DNA of 42,279 nucleotides from assembly GCA_003343605.1 (NCBI GenBank), contig QAKW01000030.1, positions 1-42,279 of the forward strand, in the 5' to 3' direction. The translations under genes were made by a program, and so were the position numbers. The notes under the pieces are model-generated. The model searched no databases, had not been told where the DNA came from, and worked only from the letters and a program-made list of their open reading frames with translations. Of this stretch, positions 15,979 through 23,602 are shown piece by piece. The stretch is from Clostridiales bacterium. GTDB taxonomy: Bacteria; Bacillota; Clostridia; Oscillospirales; QAKW01. Numbering within the stretch: the first letter of the stretch is position 1; the number at the start of each line of letters is the position of its first letter.

Positions 15979-16350
15979 ATGGCTGATATCAAAAATATTA
16001 TTGAAGAGATCAAAACCCTGAGTGTTATGGAGCTGGCTGATCTGGTGCATGCAATCGAAGAAGAGTTCGGCGTTTCTGCTGCTGCTCCGGTTGCCGTTGC
16101 TGCTGCTCCTGCCGGTGGCGCCGCTGCTGCGGAAGAGAAAACAGAGTTTGATGTTATTCTGGCAAGCGCCGGAGAATCCAAGATCAATGTGATCAAGGCT
16201 GTGAAGGAAATCACCGGTCTGGGCCTGAAAGAAGCCAAAGAGCTGGTAGACAATGCGCCTAAGCCGATTAAGGAAGGCGTTTCCAAGGATGAAGCCGAGG
16301 AAATTAAAACAAAGCTTAGCGATGCCGGCGCTACGGTGGAACTGAAGTAA
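15979..16350 (+). CDS. rplL: 50S ribosomal protein L7/L12
   Basis: 123 residues: N-terminal dimerisation helices, an Ala/Pro-rich flexible hinge (about 35-55) and the conserved C-terminal factor-binding domain with K-I-x-V-I-K-x-V-(K/R)-E-I-T-G-L-G-L-K-E-A-K. ATG 15979 is preceded by TGGAGG at 15965-15970; an ATG at 15964 lies inside that site and is not used. The gene is followed by a hairpin and a dus gene, not by rpoB as in most bacteria. Confidence 0.96.
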   Translation: MADIKNIIEEIKTLSVMELADLVHAIEEEFGVSAAAPVAVAAAPAGGAAAAEEKTEFDVILASAGESKINVIKAVKEITGLGLKEAKELVDNAPKPIKEGVSKDEAEEIKTKLSDAGATVELK

Positions 16351-16362
16351 TTGCCAAGTATA

Positions 16363-16400
16363 GATAAGCCCGAATCGGATTTTCCCGGTTCGGGCTTATC
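16363..16400 (+). terminator. Hairpin after rplL
   Basis: A perfect 12-bp stem: GATAAGCCCGAA (16363-16374) with TTCGGGCTTATC (16389-16400). The tail CTCTATAG has few T, so termination may be partial, letting some transcripts continue into dus, which starts 22 bases later. Confidence 0.6.
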
Positions 16401-16422
16401 CTCTATAGAAAGAAGAGAATCA

Positions 16423-17388
16423 ATGAGTGATTTTTTTTCTCCCTGTTGTAAAATAGGGCTTGCGCCGATGGCCGGAGCAGGGGACAGCGGCTTTCGCCGG
16501 ATCTGCCGGGAATGGGGCGCAGACTACACCGTTACAGAAATGATTAGTGCGAAAGCCGTGCGATACGGCGCTGAAAAATCTGCGCTGCTGGCCCGGCATA
16601 CACCGGCGGAGGAACCGGTTCTGGTGCAGCTTTTCGGGCGTGATCCCGTAGACATTTCTTTTGCGGCTTCTTATCTCTCTACGCATTTCAGGCCGGCAGG
16701 CATTGATATAAATATGGGGTGCCCTGCCCCCAAAATTTTTAATAATAGGGAAGGAAGCGCCCTGCTGCGGGAACCGGCTTTAGCTGCAGGGCTGGTAAGA
16801 GCGGCGAAGAAAAATTGTTTTTGCCCGGTCAGTGTTAAAATGCGCATTGGAATCGATTCTCCGGATCCGGGGATCATTGATTTTGCCCGGGAAATGGAAT
16901 GCGCCGGCGCTTCTTTCATTACGGTGCACGGCAGAACGCGCGCGCAGTTTTATTCAGGAAAAGCGGATTACACCATGATCGCCAATATAAAAAAAGCACT
17001 GCGGATTCCGGTAATTGCAAACGGAGATGTCACGGATGGGCGTTCTGCCCGGCAGATCCTCGATGAAACCGGAGCGGACGGGCTGATGCTGGCACGCGGC
17101 GCGTTGGGTGCGCCTTATGTTTTTTGGCAGATCAAAGAAACGCTAAGTGGGCTTCCGTGCCGTTCTTTTTCTCTTGAGGAGCGGTTTGCAATCTGCCTGA
17201 AACATCTTTGTTTTACGATAGAAGATAAGGGTGAGGAAAGGGCCTGCCTCGAATTTCGGAAACATCTGCTGTGGTATTTAAAAGGAATTCCGGGTGCGGC
17301 GGCCTATAAGGTAAAGGCCGGGCAGATCCGCTGCAAAGCAGATTGCGAGGCGTTGCTGCATCAAATTATATTAGCCGAGAAAAAATAA
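16423..17388 (+). CDS. dus: tRNA-dihydrouridine synthase (DusB-like)
   Basis: A flavin (FMN) enzyme that reduces uridines of tRNA to dihydrouridine. The TIM-barrel motifs are visible: L-A-P-M-A-G at the start, T-E-M-I-S-A-K, the catalytic cysteine in N-M-G-C-P-A-P-K, V-K-M-R-I-G, T-V-H-G-R-T-R, P-V-I-A-N-G-D and L-M-L-A-R-G-A-L-G. 321 residues from ATG 16423, which has an AGAAGAG site; a longer open frame starts at a TTG right at the rplL stop, but that stretch is the terminator hairpin. Which Dus subtype is not certain. Confidence 0.9.
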   Translation: MSDFFSPCCKIGLAPMAGAGDSGFRRICREWGADYTVTEMISAKAVRYGAEKSALLARHTPAEEPVLVQLFGRDPVDISFAASYLSTHFRPAGIDINMGCPAPKIFNNREGSALLREPALAAGLVRAAKKNCFCPVSVKMRIGIDSPDPGIIDFAREMECAGASFITVHGRTRAQFYSGKADYTMIANIKKALRIPVIANGDVTDGRSARQILDETGADGLMLARGALGAPYVFWQIKETLSGLPCRSFSLEERFAICLKHLCFTIEDKGEERACLEFRKHLLWYLKGIPGAAAYKVKAGQIRCKADCEALLHQIILAEKK

Positions 17389-17414
17389 AAGAGCTGCCCG
17401 CAAGGCAGCTCTTT
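17388..17414. terminator. Bidirectional terminator between dus and serA
   Basis: AAAGAGCTGCC (17388-17398) and GGCAGCTCTTT (17404-17414) with a five-base loop, flanked by A-rich sequence on the left and T-rich sequence on the right. It can end both converging transcripts. Confidence 0.85.
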
Positions 17415-17426
17415 ATTAATAAATTT

Positions 17427-18593
17427 TTATTGAATGCAGCGAACTCTCAGAACCCCTTCCACCGCACACAACGCATCGATTACGCTGGATGAAACCGTTT
17501 CATTGCAATCGATCAGCGTATAAGCAAAATCTCCTTTGGATTTGTTCAGCAGATTTTCGATATTGACACCCTCCGCTGAAACGATGGAAGAAAGGGAAGA
17601 AAGAATATTGGGAATATTGCGATGGCAGATGCAGATCCGCAGCGCGGCGCTGAAGGGGGTGGAAACAGCAGGATAATTTACCGAATTGGTAATATTGCCG
17701 TTTTCCAAATAATCGCGCAATTCGCTTACCGCCATCACTGCACAATTATCCTCGCTCTCCGGTGTTGAAGCGCCGAGATGAGGAATGGGGATCGCGTTTT
17801 TCATGGCGAGTGTTTTTTCATTGGGGAAATCGGTGACATATTTGGCTACCTTTCCGCTTTCCAGTGCCGCCGCAATATCATCATCGTTTACTAGATCAGC
17901 GCGGGATAGATTTAAAATACGAACGCCGTCTTTCATCGAGGCAATACTGTCCCGATTTACGCAGTGTTTGGTTTCCGGGGTCAGCGGCGCATGAATGCAG
18001 ATATAATCACACTGGGAGAAAATATCGTTGATATTCGCTGCCTTCTTCACATGATGAGAAAGGTTCCAGGCAGATTGCAGCGAGATGTAGGGATCATACC
18101 CTAACACTTCCATGCCCAGATGCTGCGCAGCGTTGGCAACCTGCACGCCGATGGCGCCCAGGCCGATAATTCCAAGCTTTTTCCCCAGAATTTCAGGGCC
18201 GACAAACTGCGCTTTTCCCTTTTCAACCTGCTTTGCAACATCATCACCGCTCAGGTTTTTCGCCCAGGCGACACCGCCGATAATATCCCGCGAGGCGAGC
18301 AGAAGCGCCGCGATCGCCAGTTCCTTCACCGCGTTGGCATTGGCACCCGGCGTATTGAAAACAACGATTCCTTTTTCCGCGCAGGCATCCAGCGGAATAT
18401 TATTGACACCGGCGCCCGCCCGTGCAACAGCCAGCAGGGAAGAAGGAAGCTCCATCTCATGCAGAGATGCGCTGCGCACCAGAATACCATCGGGATTTTC
18501 ACAGCTTTCACTGATTTCGTATTTTCCTTCAAAACCATCGAGTCCGACTTTTGCAATTTTATTTAAAGTTTGAATCTTCATACCGTTTTTCAA
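17427..18593 (-). CDS. serA: D-3-phosphoglycerate dehydrogenase
   Basis: Catalyses the first step of serine synthesis, 3-phosphoglycerate to 3-phosphohydroxypyruvate. The NAD-binding fingerprint L-G-I-I-G-L-G-A-I-G, catalytic L-N-L-S-R-A-D-L and P-H-L-G-A-S-T-P-E-S-E are present. After the catalytic domain comes a C-terminal ACT domain (about the last 70 residues) with no extra intervening domain, the short ACT form seen in many clostridia; serine feedback is likely but not proven. I place the start at a TTG (18593) seven bases after a GGAG, one base past the serC stop; ATG 18581 is the alternative but is 19 bases from that site. 388 residues. Confidence 0.93.
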   Translation of the reverse strand: MKNGMKIQTLNKIAKVGLDGFEGKYEISESCENPDGILVRSASLHEMELPSSLLAVARAGAGVNNIPLDACAEKGIVVFNTPGANANAVKELAIAALLLASRDIIGGVAWAKNLSGDDVAKQVEKGKAQFVGPEILGKKLGIIGLGAIGVQVANAAQHLGMEVLGYDPYISLQSAWNLSHHVKKAANINDIFSQCDYICIHAPLTPETKHCVNRDSIASMKDGVRILNLSRADLVNDDDIAAALESGKVAKYVTDFPNEKTLAMKNAIPIPHLGASTPESEDNCAVMAVSELRDYLENGNITNSVNYPAVSTPFSAALRICICHRNIPNILSSLSSIVSAEGVNIENLLNKSKGDFAYTLIDCNETVSSSVIDALCAVEGVLRVRCIQ

Positions 18594-18594
18594 A

Positions 18595-19671
18595 TCAGTT
18601 CTCCTTTTCAAATTTTTGCATAAATTCTACCAGGGCCTTTACGCCCTCATAAGGCATTGCATTATAAATACTGGCGCGCATGCCGCCAACAGAACGATGC
18701 CCTTTGATATTGACAAAACCGGCGCCGGTGCAGGCAGAAATAAATTTTTTATCTAGTTCTTCATTGCCGGTTACAAACGGAACATTCATCAGGGAACGGG
18801 AAGCGCCCATAACGGTTGGATGGAACATGGAGGAATGATCCAGAAAATCATAGAGCAGCTTTGCTTTTTCTATATTTTTTTCTTCCAGAACCTTGATTCC
18901 GCCGAGCCCTTCAATCCACTCGAGCACCAGTTTTAAAATATAGATTGCATAGGTGGGCGGGGTATTGAACATGGAACCATTTTCAACATGGGTGCGATAG
19001 GTAAACATTGTGGGCGTAATCGGCTGGGGATCACCTACCAGATCTTCCCGGATGATCACGACAGTAAGGCCGGCAGGCCCCATATTCTTCTGCGCGCCCG
19101 CGTAAATTACGCCAAACTTGGATACATCGATTTCTTCGCTTAAAATCGAAGAAGACATATCCGCCACCAGAGGAACATTGCCTGTTTCGGGCAGTTGATA
19201 AAATTTGGTTCCGTAAATCGTATTATTATAACAAATATGGAAATAATCGGCTTCCGGATCAAAATCAGCGCTGTTCAGCTCCGGGATATAGGAGAATGTT
19301 TTATCTTCGCTGGAAGCGACTACCCGGCATTTTCCGTAGCGGGAACCCTCTTTATAAGCCTTTTTTGCCCATTGACCGGTTAAAACATAATCGGCTTTGC
19401 CGTTTTTGGTCATCAGATTCAGCGGGACCATGGCAAACTGGCTGGAAGCGCCGCCCTGCAGAAATAAAACTTTATACTGATCTGGAATCGAAAGGACTTT
19501 ACGGAGCAACCTTTCCGCTGATTCAATAATCGCCCCATACTCCTTAGATCGATGGCTCATCTCCATAACGGACTGGCCGGAAGTTCCATACTCCGTCATT
19601 TCCTGGGCGGCTCTTTGCAGAACTTCAAGCGGAAGCATGGAGGGGCCTGCGGAAAAATTGTAAACTCTCAT
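18595..19671 (-). CDS. serC: Phosphoserine aminotransferase
   Basis: A PLP-dependent aminotransferase (class V) making phosphoserine from phosphohydroxypyruvate and glutamate. It begins M-R-V-Y-N-F-S-A-G-P-S-M-L-P, a SerC hallmark; the PLP lysine lies in G-A-Q-K-N-M-G-P-A-G, and H-R-S-V-G-G-M-R-A-S-I-Y-N closes the active site. 358 residues from ATG 19671, preceded by an AAAGGTG site. It is the first gene of a two-gene serC-serA operon read on the minus strand. No phosphoserine phosphatase is in the window. Confidence 0.95.
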   Translation of the reverse strand: MRVYNFSAGPSMLPLEVLQRAAQEMTEYGTSGQSVMEMSHRSKEYGAIIESAERLLRKVLSIPDQYKVLFLQGGASSQFAMVPLNLMTKNGKADYVLTGQWAKKAYKEGSRYGKCRVVASSEDKTFSYIPELNSADFDPEADYFHICYNNTIYGTKFYQLPETGNVPLVADMSSSILSEEIDVSKFGVIYAGAQKNMGPAGLTVVIIREDLVGDPQPITPTMFTYRTHVENGSMFNTPPTYAIYILKLVLEWIEGLGGIKVLEEKNIEKAKLLYDFLDHSSMFHPTVMGASRSLMNVPFVTGNEELDKKFISACTGAGFVNIKGHRSVGGMRASIYNAMPYEGVKALVEFMQKFEKEN

Positions 19672-19709
19672 GTAAACTACACCTTTCTTTCTCAATAGAA
19701 TTTTATATT

Positions 19710-19738
19710 ATTATAGGGTGTAAACTGGAAAAAGTCAA
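19710..19738 (-). promoter_or_regulatory. SigA-type promoter of serC-serA
   Basis: Read on the minus strand: TTGACT (19738-19733), 17 bases, TATAAT (19715-19710), 39 bases upstream of the serC start. It faces away from the hydrogenase-locus promoter about 24 bases further on. Confidence 0.8.
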
Positions 19739-19761
19739 CTTATTTTTCGCTAAGTTCTCTC

Positions 19762-19790
19762 TTGATAATTGAATTGATATATGATATAAT
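19762..19790 (+). promoter_or_regulatory. SigA-type promoter of the hydrogenase locus
   Basis: TTGATA (19762-19767), 17 bases, TATAAT (19785-19790), about 60 bases before the first DRTGG gene. The gap to the divergent serC promoter is about 24 bases, so one bound regulator could affect both. Confidence 0.75.
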
Positions 19791-19850
19791 TAACAAATAA
19801 AAGCGTCGTTTTTTGTTTGTATTATGCAATTTCATTAAAGGAGTAAGACA

Positions 19851-20207
19851 ATGAAGCTTTCGAAAGTTCGCGAATTGCTGGATGCGGCGGTATTATGCTG
19901 CGAGGAGGATCTTGAGGGTGAGGTAAAAAGTGCCTGCGGCTCTGATATGATGAGTGATGTTCTGGCTTTTGTAAAAGATCAGAGTATTCTGCTGACCGGG
20001 CTGGTCAATCCGCAAACCGTTCGTACCGCGCAGATGATGGATATGAAATGTATTGTATTCGTGCGCGGCAAACGGCCGGATGAATCTGTTGTTGCTCTTG
20101 CCAGGGCAAATGGAATTATGATTATGACAACCGATTACCGGATGTATACCGCCTGCGGACTTTTATATGCCAACGGACTATACAGCGAAGGGATTGACAA
20201 GGTATAA
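19851..20207 (+). CDS. DRTGG-domain protein (hydrogenase locus)
   Basis: A 118-residue stand-alone DRTGG-type domain. It starts K-L-S-K-V-R-E-L-L-D-A-A-V-L-C-C and has a middle segment L-L-T-G-L-V-N-P-Q-T-V-R-T-A and I-V-F-V-R-G-K-R-P-D. DRTGG domains occur in phosphotransacetylase regulators and CBS-linked proteins; the ligand is unknown. Gene sets with one or two of these proteins are known beside clostridial and Thermotoga [FeFe] hydrogenases, so a sensory or regulatory role there is likely. It opens the operon behind AAGGAG and its stop overlaps the next ATG by one base. Confidence 0.75.
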   Translation: MKLSKVRELLDAAVLCCEEDLEGEVKSACGSDMMSDVLAFVKDQSILLTGLVNPQTVRTAQMMDMKCIVFVRGKRPDESVVALARANGIMIMTTDYRMYTACGLLYANGLYSEGIDKV

Positions 20208-20626
20208 TGGAACCGATTGTTTTAACATATGATGTGGACGGCGATGATTTCAGCATGGCGGGAGAAGCATCTTCCGCGGTAAAAAAGCACCTCAAGCAGC
20301 TGGGATTCCCGCCGGATCTGATTCGGCGGGTGGCCATTGCCATGTATGAGGGGGAAATCAATATGGTCATTCATGCCAACGGCGGAAAAGCAACGGTGGA
20401 AATCACCCAGAACGGAGTGCGGATTATTCTGGCGGATCACGGCCCGGGTATTCCGGATGTGGCGCTTGCGATGCAGGAGGGATATTCCACGGCGCCGGAA
20501 GAAGTGCGCAACCTGGGCTTCGGCGCCGGGATGGGGCTGCCCAACATTCAAAAATATTCGGATGATCTGAAAATCGATACACAGGCCGGCGTGGGCACGA
20601 CGCTGACCATTCAGATCCATACATAG
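20207..20626 (+). CDS. SpoIIAB/RsbW-like ATP-binding protein
   Basis: A 139-residue GHKL ATPase domain without a phospho-acceptor domain. The ATP-binding boxes are clear: N-box around E-G-E-I-N-M-V-I-H-A-N, G1 D-H-G-P-G-I-P-D, G2 G-F-G-A-G-M-G-L-P-N-I. The form is that of anti-sigma factor kinases (RsbW, SpoIIAB), which bind sigma factors and phosphorylate an STAS antagonist. No STAS or sigma partner lies in this locus, so the target is unknown; the neighbour HydS-like protein is a candidate partner. The start overlaps the DRTGG stop by one base (TAATG). Confidence 0.8.
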   Translation: MEPIVLTYDVDGDDFSMAGEASSAVKKHLKQLGFPPDLIRRVAIAMYEGEINMVIHANGGKATVEITQNGVRIILADHGPGIPDVALAMQEGYSTAPEEVRNLGFGAGMGLPNIQKYSDDLKIDTQAGVGTTLTIQIHT

Positions 20627-20637
20627 AGGTGAGCAAA

Positions 20638-21894
20638 ATGGATTATTTCCATTCCGTTACGCTGGATGCAGACCGCTGCCACGGCTGCATTACCTGCGTG
20701 AAGCGCTGCCCGACGGAAGCGATCCGCGTGAAAAACGGAAAGGCAATGATTATTAAAGAACGCTGTATTGATTGTGGGGAATGCATTCGCGTTTGTCCCC
20801 ATCATGCCAAAAAGGCGGTTTTTGATAAACTGGATATGCTGAGCGGCTTTGCGTATAATGTGGCGATGCCGGCCCCGGCGCTTTATGGGCAGTTTAATAA
20901 TCTTGATAACGTGGATTACGTTTTAAACGGTCTGCTGGATATTGGGTTCAGCGATGTATTCGAAGTGGCCCGCGCTGCGGAGCTGGTTTCGGAATGTACC
21001 AGAATGCGGCTGGCAGAGCCGGAGTGCCCCAAACCGCTGATTTCAACGGCCTGCCCTGCGATTGTAAGGCTGATACGGGTGCGTTTTCCAAAGCTGCTTC
21101 CGCATCTTTTGGCGATTCGCGCGCCGGTGGAAATCGCGGCGGATATCGCTCGCCGGGAAGCAGTGGAAAAAACGGGGCTGGCGCCGGAAAAAATCGGCGT
21201 TTTCTTTATATCACCCTGCCCGGCGAAGGTGACGGCGATGCATCAGCCGCTTGGTTCCGATCATTGCTCGATCAGCGGTGTGCTGGCGATTTCCGACGTA
21301 TATAAACCGCTGCTGGCCGCCATGAATAAAATCAAGCAGCCAAAGCCGCTTTCTGAATGCGGCCTCACCGGAATTTCCTGGGCTTATACCGGCGGGGAGG
21401 CAACCGCTCTGCTGCGCACAAAGTATCTGGCGGCAGACGGCATGGAGAATGTTATAAAAATTCTGGAAGAGATTGAGGATGATAAGCTGGAGGATCTGGA
21501 TTTTGTAGAGCTGGACGCCTGCTTTTCCGGGTGCGTAGGCGGATGCCTGAATATTGAAAATCCTTATATCGCCAAAACGCGGGTCCGGCAATTAAGGAAA
21601 TATATGCCTGTTGCAAGCAACCATATGAAGGATTATGCGCTCGATGCGGCAGATTACTGCTGGAATCGGCCCGTGGAATACGATCCGGTTATGCAGCTGG
21701 ATAACGATCTGGAGCGTGCAATGAAAAAAATGCAGGAGACGCAGCGGATCGAAAAGGAACTGCCTGGAATTGATTGCTCCGCCTGCGGCTCTCCTTCGTG
21801 CCATGCCTTTGCGGAGGACGTTGTGGAGGGAACGGCGCGGATGTCCGACTGCATGTTTGTTTTGAAAAACCGATTGAAGGATATTATGGAATAA
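20638..21894 (+). CDS. HydS-like [FeFe]-hydrogenase domain protein (putative sensor)
   Basis: 418 residues. N-terminal ferredoxin-type domain with two [4Fe-4S] motifs (C-H-G-C-I-T-C-V-K-R-C-P and C-I-D-C-G-E-C-I-R-V-C-P), then an H-cluster domain, then a C-terminal Cys motif (C-S-A-C-G-S-P-S-C at 380-388, with a later Cys) for another [4Fe-4S] cluster. The H-cluster motifs are divergent: L1 reads S-T-A-C-P (136-140), with Ala138 where catalytic hydrogenases have the proton-relay Cys; L2 S-P-C-P-A-K (C194); L3 has C295 and C299. The same Cys-to-Ala change is known in Thermotoga HydS, a slow sensory enzyme. No PAS domain is visible, unlike HydS. ATG 20638 fits the AGAGGTGAG site better than GTG 20629. 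Confidence 0.8.
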   Translation: MDYFHSVTLDADRCHGCITCVKRCPTEAIRVKNGKAMIIKERCIDCGECIRVCPHHAKKAVFDKLDMLSGFAYNVAMPAPALYGQFNNLDNVDYVLNGLLDIGFSDVFEVARAAELVSECTRMRLAEPECPKPLISTACPAIVRLIRVRFPKLLPHLLAIRAPVEIAADIARREAVEKTGLAPEKIGVFFISPCPAKVTAMHQPLGSDHCSISGVLAISDVYKPLLAAMNKIKQPKPLSECGLTGISWAYTGGEATALLRTKYLAADGMENVIKILEEIEDDKLEDLDFVELDACFSGCVGGCLNIENPYIAKTRVRQLRKYMPVASNHMKDYALDAADYCWNRPVEYDPVMQLDNDLERAMKKMQETQRIEKELPGIDCSACGSPSCHAFAEDVVEGTARMSDCMFVLKNRLKDIME

Positions 21895-22229
21895 TGAATG
21901 TACATGAACTTGCCGCAGCATGCGGATTTACTTATTTCAACGGCAGAGACCTGCGCGCCGGCACGGTGGGCGGCGCTTATTGCTGTGATCTGCTCTCCTG
22001 GGTGATTGGCCGCGCCGCACAGGATGCTGCACTGCTGACAGTGATGTCGAATGCAAATGTAATGGCGGTTGCCGTGATGGCAGAGCTGCCCTGCGTTATT
22101 TTAACGGAAGGGGTGCGCCCGGACGAGAGAGCGCTTCAAAAGGCGCAGGAAAACGATATTATTGTTTTATCTTCACCGGAACCCACCTATGAAACTGCGG
22201 TGAAAATCCATGCGGCGCTGAAACTTTAA
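21894..22229 (+). CDS. Second DRTGG-like protein of the hydrogenase locus
   Basis: 111 residues, start ATG 21894 overlapping the HydS-like stop by one base. The fold-level pattern matches the first protein at 19851: L-R-A-G-T-V-G-G-A-Y-C-C-D-L-L-S early, a V-M-S-N-A-N-V-M-A-V-A strand and V-I-L-T-E-G-V-R-P-D-E, then I-I-V-L-S-S-P-E-P. It may bind the same kind of ligand. I could not assign a function. Two such proteins flank the ATPase and HydS-like genes. Confidence 0.6.
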   Translation: MNVHELAAACGFTYFNGRDLRAGTVGGAYCCDLLSWVIGRAAQDAALLTVMSNANVMAVAVMAELPCVILTEGVRPDERALQKAQENDIIVLSSPEPTYETAVKIHAALKL

Positions 22230-22244
22230 AAAAGGAGGCGGCGA

Positions 22245-22988
22245 ATGAAGCTGCGCTACGACCTGCATATCCATTCTGCGTTATCCCCCTGCGGCGATCA
22301 GGATATGACGCCAAATAATATTGTCAACATGGCGCTTGTTTGCGGATTGGATCTCATTGCGGTTTCCGATCACAATACCACCGGGAATATAGAGGCGGTC
22401 ATGCGCGTTGGCGGCCGCGCCGGCATTACGGTTGTGCCGGCGCTGGAGCTGGAAACGGCGGAGGAAATTCATGTTCTCTGCCTCTTTGCGGCGCTGGAGG
22501 CGGCCGTTGCTTTCGATCGGGAGATTGTAAGCCCCGCGCTGCCGCCGGTTTCAAATCGGGCGGAGATCTTCGGCCCGCAATATAAGATGAACGAACGGGA
22601 TGAAATTGTGGAAGAGGATCCGCGCTATCTGATTAACGCAACTGCCGTTTCACTGGATGGGCTTCCGCAAACAGTAAGGGCCTACGGAGGCGTTGCGGTA
22701 CCCGCGCATATCGATAAGCAGACAAAGAGCCTGGTGGGCAATTTTGGAATGGTTGGCGATTATATGGGATTTGGCAGTTTTGAACTCTCCCGCAACCTGC
22801 CGGAAGGCTTTATTGAAGCTACTCCCGGCCTGGGAACCCGGCCTTACCGGTATATCTATGATTCCGATGCTCATTATCTGCAGGATATCGGCGAGCATGC
22901 AGGCCAAAACTCGGTGGAATTGCAGGAAAATACACCGGCCTGCCTGATAGAATACCTGAGAAACGATGCAATTGAATCGGGAAAATAA
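22245..22988 (+). CDS. PHP-domain metal-dependent phosphoesterase (hydrogenase locus)
   Basis: 247 residues. PHP motifs: D-L-H-I-H-S-A-L-S-P-C-G, S-D-H-N-T-T-G-N, E-L-E-T-A-E-E-I-H-V-L, A-H-I-D, and D-S-D-A-H-Y-L near the end, so the metal ligands are complete. The family cleaves phosphoesters and includes nucleotide and histidinol phosphatases; the substrate here is unknown. PHP genes in hydrogenase loci may act on a nucleotide signal. The start has an AAAGGAGG site at 22231-22238. It is the last of the five regulatory-type genes before the structural subunits. Confidence 0.85.
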   Translation: MKLRYDLHIHSALSPCGDQDMTPNNIVNMALVCGLDLIAVSDHNTTGNIEAVMRVGGRAGITVVPALELETAEEIHVLCLFAALEAAVAFDREIVSPALPPVSNRAEIFGPQYKMNERDEIVEEDPRYLINATAVSLDGLPQTVRAYGGVAVPAHIDKQTKSLVGNFGMVGDYMGFGSFELSRNLPEGFIEATPGLGTRPYRYIYDSDAHYLQDIGEHAGQNSVELQENTPACLIEYLRNDAIESGK

Positions 22989-23051
22989 AAAAAAATAAAA
23001 AAACTGTAGAAATCGGCATACTTCTATGTTAAAATTGATATGTTTGTTTTA

Positions 23052-23080
23052 ATTGGAGGTTACTGCAAAGCAGTTCCAAT
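23052..23080 (+). promoter_or_regulatory. Hairpin in the leader of hydC
   Basis: ATTGGA (23052-23057) pairs with TCCAAT (23075-23080), and ACTGC (23062-23066) with GCAGT (23070-23074), with a four-base bulge GGTT. A GGAGG-like string (23055-23059) lies partly in the stem, but the true AAGGAGG at 23084-23090 is free. It may stabilise or process the transcript for hydC onward. No convincing promoter is visible here. Confidence 0.35.
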
Positions 23081-23097
23081 ACTAAGGAGGATAAAAA

Positions 23098-23592
23098 ATG
23101 AGCAACAAGAGTCCCGTTCCGTTCAAGGGAACAAAAGAACAAGAGCAGCAGCTGCGCGAAGTCATCGCGCGCTACAAAGATCAGGATGGCCCCCTGATGC
23201 CGGTTCTTCAAGAGGCGCAGGCAATCTATGGCTATCTGCCGATTGAGGTGCAGAAAATGGTTTCGGAGGGGTTGGATATTCCTCTGGAGCATATTTACGG
23301 CGTAGTTACCTTTTATGCGCAGTTCTCTTTGGCTCCCAAAGGCCAGTATAAGGTGGCGGTATGTCTGGGAACCGCCTGTTATGTAAAGGGCTCCGGCGAC
23401 ATTTTGAATAAGATTAAGGAGATCCTCGGCATAGACGTTGGCGAATGTACGCCGGATGGTAAATTTTCACTGGAGGCGACCCGCTGTATCGGCGCCTGCG
23501 GGCTTGCGCCTGTGATGACAGTGAACGAAGAAGTTTACGGCCGCCTGGTGGTGGGCGACGTGGCGGACATTCTGAAAAAATATACCAATTAA
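23098..23592 (+). CDS. hydC: HydC/NuoE-like [2Fe-2S] hydrogenase subunit
   Basis: 164 residues of the NuoE family. Shows the thioredoxin-like [2Fe-2S] fold with C-L-G-T-A-C-Y-V (first pair) and R-C-I-G-A-C-G-L-A-P (second pair), and the preceding helices V-L-Q-E-A-Q-A-I-Y-G-Y-L-P. It relays electrons next to the NADH-binding NuoF-like subunit encoded at 24546. In bifurcating hydrogenases this subunit is HydC. ATG 23098 behind AAGGAGG. Confidence 0.88.
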   Translation: MSNKSPVPFKGTKEQEQQLREVIARYKDQDGPLMPVLQEAQAIYGYLPIEVQKMVSEGLDIPLEHIYGVVTFYAQFSLAPKGQYKVAVCLGTACYVKGSGDILNKIKEILGIDVGECTPDGKFSLEATRCIGACGLAPVMTVNEEVYGRLVVGDVADILKKYTN

Positions 23593-23602
23593 ATGAATCC
23601 TT

